Assembly: GCA_001936135.1 (NCBI GenBank)
Contig: CP012816.1
Span: 1,863,501-1,927,500, forward strand
Length of the DNA: 64,000 nt
Direction of reading: 5' to 3'
Source of the DNA: Saccharomycopsis fibuligera x Saccharomycopsis cf. fibuligera
Taxonomy: Eukaryota; Ascomycota; Saccharomycetes; Ascoideales; Saccharomycopsidaceae
Positions within the stretch are counted from its first letter, which is position 1. Each line of letters starts with the position of its first letter. Below, in pieces: positions 34,962 through 43,710 of this stretch. A program made the translations under genes and the position numbers. The notes beneath the pieces are model-generated. The model saw only the letters and a program-made list of their open reading frames with translations, did no database searches and had not been told where the DNA came from.

Positions 34962-37900
34962 TCATTGAGTATTTTCTAGTTTTATCAGATTCTTGTCCGC
35001 ATTGGTGATCGTAGTGGAGGACGATTCCGGTCTCTTGCTTATACTTCTGAGCTCCTCTGCATTGTAGGTATCATATCCGCTAGAATTGCTGTTAGCAAAG
35101 CCATTGACAGTTGGGGCGTTAGAATTGATACTATTGTTACCAAAAGACTCGAATGCTGCTGAAGGTTCATACATTGGCACATAATCAGTTACTTCTTTTT
35201 CCAATAATTCGGTCATATTCTGCTCTCCAGGCGAGCAATCTTCTGCACCATTATCATACGGCTGGCCGCTGTTCGACAAAGAGTTTACTTCGTTTGCCAC
35301 GGCAATGCCGTTTGACGATAAATTGGAATTGGAAGACTCTGAGGAAGTAGCATTCAAACTCGTTTGTCGTAACACAGAAGAAGAAGAAGAAGGGGCCACT
35401 AATTTACTATTATCCTTGTCATTGTCATCATTTTGATGGTTAACGTTGGTAGTGGCTTTATATTCCGAAGAGTTGACAGTTGTATTATTAGCTTCTGAAG
35501 TAGAACCAGTAGTTGGCGATTGAGGCTCAATTCCAGCAATGTTCAAGGTAGTGTTGCTGACGTTGGAATTTATGTTAGCTTGACTGCTATTATCGTGATT
35601 GTTGTCAAAGAAGCTGTCCTGTTGCCGCAGCAGCGGCTGTTGTGAATGGTAAGGGGCCCTATTGCGGTTTGGTGGCTCAGCATTATACAGCTCGTCAATA
35701 GATGGCACAGAAGGGGTTGTTGCTGTTGCTGTTGTGTCCTCGTTGGACACACTGTTTTCATAACTTGCATGACGATTGTTCATTGAAAGGGCATTGAGCA
35801 TTTTCGTAGCAGTGTGGATTCCTGTTCCGGAGTGGAGAGCAGCATCACTATCACCAGTCATGGGCTCACTAACGTATCCAGTATGGCGGTCGATGCTGTT
35901 GAGATTATTGTTTTCAGGATGATTATAATTGTTAGATGTTAAATGACCCGCATTTATACTGTTATTATTGTCATTCGTACCATTGGCAAATTGCGAGCCA
36001 TATGAAGGACTAGCAAAATTTGGCGGTTGATCGAATTGGTCCTCATCCTCGTCTTCTTCAAGTACAGGCACGAAAGGAATCGTTGCATGTTCATTACCAT
36101 TAGCAGGAACGCCAATATCAACGTCAAATGGAGCGCCACTTTGAAAATAGCCAACAGGCGGTTCCGACGGTGATGACATTAGCGGAGGCTCTGAAGGTAG
36201 TAATGATTCTTCGTGGCGGCGCAATCTCTCCTTTTCAGACAAGTGCTGATTGTCCATGATGCTATCTTCTATCATTGGAAGAGGGGGAGGAGGAGGGGGA
36301 GGGGGAGGTGATGTCGGTGTTTGACTGTTAGCAGTAGCAGTACTAGCATGTCCGTTGCTCTGGTAGACGATATTGTCAATATTGCCAATACCTTCAAGAG
36401 GTTCGCTGGAGTAAGAGCCCGATCTATTGATCTGTGGCGGTGCAGCATTGGGGTTCACATTTTGAGAGTCATTGTTAATTGGGGAGGAGGAGGTAGACGT
36501 CGACCCGTTGACCACCACCGCCCCCGAATTGTTGCTTCGGAAGGAGTTGTTTCTGCTCTTTGATAATGGGTAGCCAACAACATCCAAATGTCTTGTTGCG
36601 TGTGGGCTGCTGTTATTGGTAAAGTTTGAATTTGGAACATCAACTCTTTCGGTGCCAATAACAATCCGGCGGCTAACGGAAATCACATTTTTGAAACGCT
36701 TGAGCTTGTCAACGTTGATTATCTGGCTGTCGAAGTTGACCGAGTCATTTGGGGACTCAGAAAAAGAATCACCATTTTTGCTGCGGAATTTGTTGCCGCT
36801 GCTTCCGCCAATACCATTACCGCTGGCGGTGTCGTCACTTCCGCGACTCAGATTGGGGGCGCCACTAGTTTTGCCTTCCGCGCCATCAAACGCCGGGCTT
36901 GTGTTTCTGTTGCTCAAGTTGGCTACCACCTCGACATAGTATTCGAAACTTACTAGTGGAGCCCCGCGTATTGTCGGAAAGATGTCATATGGAATCTTGA
37001 TGTTTGTGTTCACCTCAAACTCAAGCGACTGAGGGTCGAGGTACAACGGTTTGACCACTTGGGATAGGTCTTTTCTGAAAGACTGGACGCCCCCGTCGGG
37101 ACTGTCGTCTATTTTGCAAATTCTGATCAACGTTATTATTATCCCGTTCAAGGATTTGACGTTCTTGATATGCTGCAAATGTACGTGAACCGGCACCAAG
37201 TCATTTGGCAAGTAGGCAATCGACGGGGTGTTGACCACGAGCCTTATGGTGGAGTGGTGCAAGTTTGAGCTCGAGGCGTTTCCGTTTTTAGTGAACAACG
37301 AGCCGGAAATGTTGTTTATGATGGAGGAGTTCGATTCGTTCTCAGCGGTGTCATTGCCGTCGGCGGTATCGTTGCCATCCGTGCTGTTGTTGCTGTTGTT
37401 GCTATTGGCGGAGTTTTCTGAATTTATGGTCGAGGAGGATGACAAGTTTTTCAAAAACTTTTTCTGGGGAGACTTGATTAGTAGTAGGGTGGGCTTTGGA
37501 GCAGGAAATTTCACGACGTTGATGGGGCATTGGATGGTGAGGTTCTTTTCGCATTTCGCGAGGGTATCATAGGCAGCATACGCCAAGGTGCCGCAGCTGC
37601 TTGTGCCTGTGTTTGCAAGCGTGCTGGGCGTGCTTCTGCTGTTGCTGTCGGTGCTGTTGTTGGTATGTTGCAGTTCGGTGGAAGTGGAAGTGGAAGCGGA
37701 GGTGGAGGCGCAGGTGGCAGTGCTGTTTTCCTGTATATCGGGCCTTGACTTCTTTGTCCTGATGCTCCTGAACCTACTGGTTCTCACGCTCGGTATAGGT
37801 GAAGCAGATCTCAGCTGTGACTGCGGCGGCGGCGGCGGCAGCAGCCGCAGCAGCAGCAGCAGCAGCTTGAGCAGCAGTAGCAGCAGCCGTATCTGCCGCT

Positions 37901-38423
37901 GTGTCTGCTGTGTCTGATGTGTCTGCTGTGTCTGCTGCTGTGTCTGCTGCGGCTGCTGCGGCTGCTGGGTGGATTTATGGCACAAGTAGGACTTCAAGGA
38001 GTACGCTATAGAGCCCTTCTCAAACCGTATGCTCGAGTATATATTTCTTCTGGGAAGCTTTATCTTGAAGGGGAAGCGGTGCTCACCCTTGGACAAGCCC
38101 GAAATGCTGTTGACGTCACTGTTGCCGTAAAGGTTTATGGAGATGGAAAAGAGCTTCTTCTTCTTGGAGATGGCGCTGCTGGAGGCGTTTATCTTGATGA
38201 TGCCGTTGATGGAGAGGGACACGAGGATGTTGAGAAGGGGCTTCTTGACGATGAGAATGACAAAGCCGGTGACATAGTCGCCCGGGGCGTAGACCTTGTG
38301 TGGGTTGTCGAGGAGGATGTAGAAGTCGTCGAGGGAGTTCAAGTTCTGGAAGAGAAGGTTCTTGGGAAGGCCGGAGAGGACATTGGCCCGCGACGGTATT
38401 AGTCTCGAGACAGACCTTTTCAT
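34962..38423 (-). CDS. RIM8: Alpha-arrestin, Rim8/PalF-like, with very long disordered tail
   Basis: Predicted arrestin-related trafficking adaptor of 1153 residues. The start at 38423 (MKRSVSRLIPS) begins a family-like N-terminus; the frame is open 116 codons further but that part looks like overlap of GC-rich repeats. Arrestin N domain at about 30-150: FYILLDNPHKVYAPGDYVTG, KGEHRFPFKIKLPRRN, SSIRFEKGSIAYSLKSY. The arrestin C domain (IRLVVNTPSIAYLPNDLVPVHV and the GAPLVSFEYYVEV segment) lies at about 395-510, separated by a Gln/Thr/Ser/Pro-rich insert. The remaining 640 residues are Ser/Asn-rich with a poly-Pro run. In ambient-pH signalling Rim8 binds the Rim21 sensor and ESCRT. The name rests on N-terminal resemblance to Candida Rim8 from memory; Aly/Rod-type arrestins remain possible. 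Confidence 0.7.
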   Translation of the reverse strand: MKRSVSRLIPSRANVLSGLPKNLLFQNLNSLDDFYILLDNPHKVYAPGDYVTGFVILIVKKPLLNILVSLSINGIIKINASSSAISKKKKLFSISINLYGNSDVNSISGLSKGEHRFPFKIKLPRRNIYSSIRFEKGSIAYSLKSYLCHKSTQQPQQPQQTQQQTQQTHQTQQTQRQIRLLLLLLKLLLLLLRLLPPPPPQSQLRSASPIPSVRTSRFRSIRTKKSRPDIQENSTATCASTSASTSTSTELQHTNNSTDSNSRSTPSTLANTGTSSCGTLAYAAYDTLAKCEKNLTIQCPINVVKFPAPKPTLLLIKSPQKKFLKNLSSSSTINSENSANSNNSNNSTDGNDTADGNDTAENESNSSIINNISGSLFTKNGNASSSNLHHSTIRLVVNTPSIAYLPNDLVPVHVHLQHIKNVKSLNGIIITLIRICKIDDSPDGGVQSFRKDLSQVVKPLYLDPQSLEFEVNTNIKIPYDIFPTIRGAPLVSFEYYVEVVANLSNRNTSPAFDGAEGKTSGAPNLSRGSDDTASGNGIGGSSGNKFRSKNGDSFSESPNDSVNFDSQIINVDKLKRFKNVISVSRRIVIGTERVDVPNSNFTNNSSPHATRHLDVVGYPLSKSRNNSFRSNNSGAVVVNGSTSTSSSPINNDSQNVNPNAAPPQINRSGSYSSEPLEGIGNIDNIVYQSNGHASTATANSQTPTSPPPPPPPPPLPMIEDSIMDNQHLSEKERLRRHEESLLPSEPPLMSSPSEPPVGYFQSGAPFDVDIGVPANGNEHATIPFVPVLEEDEDEDQFDQPPNFASPSYGSQFANGTNDNNNSINAGHLTSNNYNHPENNNLNSIDRHTGYVSEPMTGDSDAALHSGTGIHTATKMLNALSMNNRHASYENSVSNEDTTATATTPSVPSIDELYNAEPPNRNRAPYHSQQPLLRQQDSFFDNNHDNSSQANINSNVSNTTLNIAGIEPQSPTTGSTSEANNTTVNSSEYKATTNVNHQNDDNDKDNSKLVAPSSSSSVLRQTSLNATSSESSNSNLSSNGIAVANEVNSLSNSGQPYDNGAEDCSPGEQNMTELLEKEVTDYVPMYEPSAAFESFGNNSINSNAPTVNGFANSNSSGYDTYNAEELRSISKRPESSSTTITNADKNLIKLENTQ
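37820..37976 (-). repeat. CAG/CTG-rich coding repeat inside the arrestin gene
   Basis: On the coding strand this reads CAG/ACA repeats (Gln-Thr), then CGG and about a dozen CTG codons interrupted by CTA, CTC and AAG, then a CCG run. Standard decoding would give a Leu-rich hydrophobic stretch inside a hydrophilic insert. With CTG as Ser it becomes a poly-Ser run like its surroundings. Confidence 0.8.
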
Positions 38424-39685
38424 GGGCGGCGGTGGTCTTGTGTGCTGTGGAGGCGTGTGTTCTGTGCGAGTGCAGCTGTGGGACGACGAGCCGAAACCTT
38501 CTGGTGGAGGGAGTACGTGGACAAGCAAAGCAGAGCAAGCAGAGCAAGCAGAGCAGAGCAGAGCAGGACAGGGCAGAGCAGACTGGATGGACCGATGGAT
38601 GGATCGATGGATGGAAGGTTGACCGATCGATGTGGGATACCCAGTGGACGGCGGTGTCGTGTCGTGGCAGGCGCAAGGGGAGCCGGATGGGGAAAGAACG
38701 GGAAGCCGAAGTGAAGTGTGTGCTCCAGAGCTGGAAGGGACCGGTGTACGTAGTGCGGTATTTGCACCCAAGAGATGACAAAAGACGATTAGTTCTTGGC
38801 CAAACGGTCAGAAAAAGCGAAGTGCAAAAGGGCAAGCCCTAGAAAAAGTAAAAGACACTGGACTGGGTCTGGGACTGCCACCGAGACTGAGACAGAAACA
38901 GAGACGAAAACGGAAGCAGAGCAGAGCAGAAGTGGCACTGAGGGGCTGGCTGGCTGGCTGACTGGCTGGCACTCGCTCGCTGACTGCAGCACAGGAACAG
39001 TATGCTGATATAGTAAGGTAAGCTAATCTTGCGAACCATGCGGTCTGCGGCCGCTGCTATTGTTGATACACCGCCGCGAGAGCGTTTCCATCAGCCTCGT
39101 CTTGTCTCGTCTGTCGTGCTGTTTTTCCGCGCACTTTCTCTGGCCATTTTCTCGCTCGTGCGGTCAGCAGCCCTGGCCAGCAGCAGCCCCGCCGCGCTAT
39201 CGCTCATAACAGCCACGCGGTGTGGCGCACGGCAACTGCCTGTCACCCATCTCCCGACAGACGAATGCCCAGGGCGGCGGCTCCGGCTGGAGCCGCCTGG
39301 TGGTGCAACGCAGACCAGCTGCTGCTGCTGCTGCTGGCGGCGCACCTGACCAAAATCCCGCCTCCGTGTCACCCGCAGCGCGCCTGCCCTAGAGCGCGCG
39401 CCTGCTCTACAGCGCTACCGGCCGTATGCCTCTCTGCATGCGGTACGCCTTCGGGTGCCCGCTTGGCAGTCGTAGCCGCCGCTGGACAATGGCTCGATAC
39501 CTCGGACTTCAAGGCCGCGGCTGCGGCTGCTGCTGCTTTTTCCGCCTGCCCTCCTCCGCGGAGCACGGGGTGGCAGCACCCCGCTGCGCTGCCGCCAGCG
39601 CACGTAACCGCCAGCGCAGTAGCAGCGGCCGCGTTCTGAGCCCGGGGCCGGGTAGCCCCGTTTTTTTTTGCGAGAAAAATTTTTG
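38424..39685. other. GC-rich region with short tandem repeats upstream of the arrestin and MRP genes
   Basis: Contains the arrestin promoter and the upstream part of the MRP RNA gene. Repeats: AGCAGAGCA units at about 38528-38580, GATGGATC-type units at 38585-38615, ACAGAGACnGA units at 38885-38930, and GGCT units at about 38943-38967. Base composition is far richer in G+C than the neighbouring kilobases. Overlapping open frames on both strands are by-products of that composition. Confidence 0.55.
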
Positions 39686-39693
39686 TATATAAG
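39686..39693 (+). promoter_or_regulatory. TATA element for the RNase MRP RNA gene
   Basis: TATATAAG lies 74 bp upstream of the first base of the predicted P1 helix, a usual TATA-to-start spacing for a yeast Pol II gene. Confidence 0.6.
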
Positions 39694-39766
39694 CGTCTGG
39701 AGCGTTTTCGTTCTTGCCGTCTTTCTTTTCCCGGCCTGTCTCTCTTCTGGTCTCTTTCCTGTCGCT

Positions 39767-40266
39767 ACGTCCGTGCACAAAGAATTGTACTTTGAGGCTT
39801 ACAAAAAAGCGGTCCCTTGGGACCTGCTCTTGCGTTAGGGTGTTTTGCTTTAGGGAAAGTCTCCGGTCGCTGAAGCGGAAATCGCAGTGCGGTCAGCGCC
39901 GCACTAGCAGGAAGCGCCTGTCTGGGCCTCTGCCGGCGGCCGCGGGGGGCCTGCTGCTCAGACTCGCCGTGGTTCGAAGGTCCTGTTGCTCCTTCCGGGC
40001 TCTCCTCTGGGGATGGCGCGCTCTGCGAGCGCTGCCTGACAGCTTCTGGCCGCGGACAGTTTTTGCAGCGCTTGCGCCTCGTCGTGCCGCTGCCTTGGCT
40101 TGGCCAGGCGTCTTTTTGTTTGGGTTCCTATGGGTCCCGTACCATAGAATGCGTTTCGACAGTGGGTTTTCTCAATCGACAAACCTAGACGACAGTTATT
40201 ACAATTACCTGACGGGCCAACCCCCAGCAGGCAACACAATGGAGCTCACTCTTGTTGCACGGGCGT
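39767..40266 (+). ncRNA. NME1: RNase MRP RNA
   Basis: RNA subunit of the nucleolar endonuclease RNase MRP, which cleaves pre-rRNA at site A3. The ends form an 11-bp P1 helix: ACGTCCGTGCA (39767-39777) pairs with TGCACGGGCGT (40256-40266), one G-U. The 5' region has CAAAGAATTGTAC and GGCTTACAAAA, matching the start of S. cerevisiae NME1 as I recall it (CAAAGAATCGTCAC, AGCTTACAAAA). CR-I is GGGAAAGTCTCCGG (39853-39866), like human GGGGAAAGUCCCCGG. CR-V is GGAGCTCACTCTTG (40241-40254), like human GGGGCUCAUUCUC; the two can form the P4 helix with one bulge. At about 500 nt it is longer than S. cerevisiae NME1 (340). RNase P RNA is less likely because CR-I and the 5' match are MRP-like. Confidence 0.88.
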
Positions 40267-40479
40267 CTTTTACCCCTCTACTTCTACAGAAGCTTGTCGC
40301 TCATTGGCGGCGGGTTGTTCTCGGACCGCCAGTGGAGCGGACGCACGGTCAAACGTGCCAGGCTTGCATTGTCTTCTCTTTTCTTTTTCTCTTTCATGCC
40401 TTTTTGTTCCTCTTTCCCCTCTATACAGGTTCGCGACGTCCGAGTCCTGCCTGCACCCGGTACTGTTGAGATTGGTTTT

Positions 40480-40559
40480 TCCAAATGATGAAATTAATCT
40501 ATTTTGAGTCAAGCTCTGAATTAAAAAACAATTTGAAGATACTATTATTTCTGACTCTT
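40480..40559 (+). ncRNA. SNR66: C/D box snoRNA, snR66-like (25S Um2417 guide)
   Basis: Box C ATGATGA (40485-40491), box D' CTGA (40516-40519), a C'-like TGAAGA (40534-40539) and box D CTGA (40551-40554) give a normal C/D layout of about 75 nt. The guide next to D' (GAGTCAAGCT, 40506-40515) pairs over 10 bp with 25S AGCUUGACUC, and the fifth position selects the U that I map to Um2417, the site of yeast snR66. The terminal stem is weak, and the guide before D has no rRNA match I recognise. It starts 214 bp after the MRP RNA end, same strand. Confidence 0.65.
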
Positions 40560-41507
40560 GAAACTTTTCTCGAACGGTACCGGTCGGCCAGCAGCGGATA
40601 GCCGGCAAATGAACCGTGTCCCAGCAAAATTTTCAGTTCGTAGACGGTGCCCGCGGGCCTGGCCAGGCCAGGCCCGGCGTGCTACCGCTTTTCCAAGCCG
40701 CCGCGCCATGGTGCGCGCCCTCAACGCGAGAATGTGTGTAGCTGAGCCATGCCGCAGTCCCCGGTACACAGATAGCCAAGGAAGCAAGCCAAAGCGCCTG
40801 GCCGGCCTCGCGGGCCCGCGTCCTGTTGGACCGCTGCAGCAGTTGTAGGCGCTAACGGGACTACTGGGCCGTGGGTACTGTGTGCGTGCCATACACGGCC
40901 GGCTCAGGGGCGGCGTGAACTTTTTAATGCCCGTATCTGTGTTCCCAGCGCTACTGGCAGTAGGCGAATGGACCAAAAGACAGCAACATTTCCGGCTAAG
41001 GGTGGTCTAGCGCAATGTACTGGCCAACCGGTGGAAAGAACGATGGTAGCTGGCGGGCCCGCCCGCCAGCTACACTGTGAAAAACAAAGCGGCTTTTCTC
41101 CCGTTTCGCAACATGCATGACTGCCGCAGACACAGATTGCCCTGCTGGCTTCGCTAAACTGCACAGCTGTAGCTGTGTTGGTCGACATTGGTCGACATTG
41201 GTCGACAGCGTCCAGGGTGCTAGCTATTTTTACCTTCACCTCATATTGGCCTATTATTCGTACCGCTGCTGCTTCTCACTAGCGCGTTCTGTATTTGTGG
41301 TTCCATTCTTTGTCAACGCCGCTAAGGCTCTGTGGTTATGGCCCTTCCTCCCTGCATACGCAACTTGCTCAGGTATGCTATTCTTCACTATATTACTTTC
41401 ATGGGTTCCTCTTCCTCACCTTGGTGTGCTTTCCTTCTTCTCGCACCTTTTTTACAGAACAGCATCAAGCAAGAACGGCCAGCGTACGGCACAGCCTCTA
41501 CTTTACC
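40560..41507. other. GC-rich spacer with a strong hairpin and a triple 10-bp repeat
   Basis: Upstream region of the mucin-like gene. A perfect 13-bp inverted repeat with 2-nt spacer lies at 41046-41073 (GTAGCTGGCGGGC arm). Three exact tandem copies of TTGGTCGACA lie at 41178-41207. GC content stays high to about 41150 and then falls. No C/D boxes after 40559. Confidence 0.6.
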
Positions 41508-43316
41508 ATGCTAGGCAGAAATCGTCTCGCCGCACCAGTAGGTTTTCTCTACTTCTCCAGCGTGCTTGCCGAACAACAGCAAAAGGAAAAGAGATACTAT
41601 GTCAACCAGGCTGACATTGGCGGTTCTACCGCATTACCGGCATATTTGACCACCGGCACAAACGAGTGGGATAAAGCAACGCTAACTCTCATTAACTGGC
41701 AAACCTGGGACAATTCTTGGGCCACCGCTGCAGGTGCTGCATCAACGCTCAGCACTGCACTCACAGTGCCAGCAACAACAACATCAGAAACTGCGTCCGT
41801 TACAACTCCAACTACTCCAGCGTCCACCGCTAGTCCATCCACCGCTTCCACTGCGTCCAAAACGCCTGCTCTGTCGAGCACAAGCACCAGTACGACGGCC
41901 AGCACAACCGCCCCCAGCAGCAGTGCTGCCGCCCTGCAAGAAAAGTCCCAACACAACAAAGAGGATGAAGATAAGAAATCTCGCCATGCTCAAATTGTCG
42001 TTGGCGTTGTGTGCGGCATTGCTGGAGCGGTCGCCTTGTTTGTTGGCTTGCTTCTTCTCTTTTGTTTCCTCCAACAACGCAGAAAGAAGAACGCTGGCTG
42101 CGAAGCTACCGACATTGACAACGAGAAGCAGATAGCAGCCGCAGTGGCAGCAGTAGCCCACCACCGCCGGTCCGTCAGCTCAGCCAGTTCTGGACCGGAT
42201 ACTCGTTCCCATTTTGGCACAGAAGAAAAGGAGTTGGAAAGGATAGAAAGTCCAATCAGCGACGATGCCAGTACCATCACTGGCAGTTTTGCATCCTTGT
42301 CGGAAAAATTGAAAGAAATCCAGCAACAGTATTCCATTCGTGATATCGATGATGCGGATCGCGAATATGACAATGGCAGCGTTAGCCCAGGGAGTCTTCA
42401 CAGCATGAGCTCGTGTTCTACATTGAACGACGCTTCGCCATCTAATATTACTGGCGTAGGTTATCACGCTGCTGGGGCCAGGGCCGGGGCTGGAATAATT
42501 GCGATTGGGGATTCTACAGCTGAATCTGCCCGAGCTGACAGATTCATTCATTCACCACCGCCACCGGCAGCTGCCGCTTCTAAGTCTACCGACAAAAATT
42601 GCGAATCGTCTTCTTCTGACGATGACTTATATGTGGACAGAAGAACGCTGGTCAAAAGTCAAAACACCAACAGTACGGACCAGCTGCACCTACAAGATGG
42701 CAACAGCGGAAACGCCAACGCAATTGATCACCGCCAACATCAAGAGCATGTAAAAGTATCCAATGACAAGAGGCTCAAGAATAATAGCCCAGATACTGTG
42801 ACTACTGGTACAACCGTTCTCAGCGAAATTGCAAGCGATGATGCCAGCTTTGAACAAGACGCAAATTTCCCCGATAAATATAACAATTTTGCTACTGAGT
42901 TGCTTACTGTCAAGTCAGGGAAAAAACCAAGATTGATTCATATTGATAGCAGCCACAAAAACAACAACAACAATAATAATAATAATGGTAGCATCGAAAA
43001 CAGTAAAGAAAAAACAGCTTCACCAGCTGGACTTGTGGAGCAGAGCGTGGTTTCAAAATTTGGGGCTGCGGCCGCTAAGCAAGGAAATCAAGAAACAACG
43101 AAAGGCGAGGAAAACGAGAGAAAAGAAAGCATTGGGACGTTGGAAACAGTTGAAGAACAAGGTGCGTCTGACGAAAACGCCTCTGATTATCAATCAACAA
43201 GTTCCAAGCGCAGAGCTTCCCAATTTGATTTTGAATCTGATGATAACGAAGACGTTGAAGAAAATAGAAAAGAGAGAAAACCCTCTGATGGCTCATACTT
43301 CACTGAGAAGATATAG
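41508..43316 (+). CDS. Mucin-like single-pass plasma-membrane protein with acidic cytosolic tail
   Basis: I start at the ATG at 41508, which opens a signal-peptide-like segment (MLGRNRLAAPVGFLYFSS, then AEQQ); the open frame runs 71 codons further upstream through a Phe/Ser/Leu-rich part that is probably 5' leader. The product is 602 residues. After a short folded-looking part (to about 75) comes a Thr/Ser/Ala/Pro mucin-like stalk (80-140), a single membrane helix at about 162-186 (VVGVVCGIAGAVALFVGLLLLFC) followed by QQRRKK as a stop-transfer signal, then a 400-residue acidic Ser/Asp-rich cytosolic tail ending SYFTEKI. This layout resembles yeast Wsc/Mid2 sensors and the Skg6/Tos2 and Tda7 groups, but I do not recognise the orthologue. 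Confidence 0.75.
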   Translation: MLGRNRLAAPVGFLYFSSVLAEQQQKEKRYYVNQADIGGSTALPAYLTTGTNEWDKATLTLINWQTWDNSWATAAGAASTLSTALTVPATTTSETASVTTPTTPASTASPSTASTASKTPALSSTSTSTTASTTAPSSSAAALQEKSQHNKEDEDKKSRHAQIVVGVVCGIAGAVALFVGLLLLFCFLQQRRKKNAGCEATDIDNEKQIAAAVAAVAHHRRSVSSASSGPDTRSHFGTEEKELERIESPISDDASTITGSFASLSEKLKEIQQQYSIRDIDDADREYDNGSVSPGSLHSMSSCSTLNDASPSNITGVGYHAAGARAGAGIIAIGDSTAESARADRFIHSPPPPAAAASKSTDKNCESSSSDDDLYVDRRTLVKSQNTNSTDQLHLQDGNSGNANAIDHRQHQEHVKVSNDKRLKNNSPDTVTTGTTVLSEIASDDASFEQDANFPDKYNNFATELLTVKSGKKPRLIHIDSSHKNNNNNNNNNGSIENSKEKTASPAGLVEQSVVSKFGAAAAKQGNQETTKGEENERKESIGTLETVEEQGASDENASDYQSTSSKRRASQFDFESDDNEDVEENRKERKPSDGSYFTEKI

Positions 43317-43710
43317 TAGACATCAGTCAAATTAGTCTCTCCTCAGCAACAAAAAAAATTTTTTTACCAGCTTTTAAGTAAGCAACACTTCTAGTTCAGT
43401 CATCATTTTTATTGCATTTTATTCTTTCCTTATTAACTATTCCCCGTCCTCATAATAATTTCCCTGCATTAGTAGCCACCGCTTTTTCCAATTCTTGTTG
43501 TCATGTTACCGCCTTATTATTATTTATTATTATTGTTAATATTTCTCCTTCGCGCTGATTTAAGCTCTTGAGGTTTTGCAACGTTCTTCATTTCTTTAAT
43601 TTTTGTATTAATACATTTTCACTCACTGTTAATCGTCCCTTTTACTACTTTAATTTTTCGGTTTCTCATTTAACTATCTCCTTCTATTGTTTTTATTCCT
43701 ATATATTATT
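43317..43710. other. Convergent 3' intergenic region
   Basis: 394 AT-rich bases between two stop codons. TATTATTATTTATTATTATTG near 43515 is low complexity. Nothing functional recognised beyond expected polyadenylation signals. Confidence 0.4.

Noticed and set aside
38424-38771. 116-codon N-terminal extension of the arrestin gene
   Set aside because: The extension is Ser/Cys/Pro-rich and runs through simple repeats; MKRSVSRLIPS at 38423 begins family-like sequence.
39714-40469. 251-codon plus-strand open frame
   Set aside because: It overlaps the predicted MRP RNA; open frames occur on both strands because of high GC content.
41295-41507. 71-codon extension of the mucin-like protein
   Set aside because: The first good signal peptide starts at the ATG at 41508; the upstream part is likely leader sequence.
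43325-43406. Possible minus-strand C/D snoRNA (ATGATGA and CTGA about 72 bp apart)
   Set aside because: No terminal stem, a poly-T run in the middle and no rRNA guide match.
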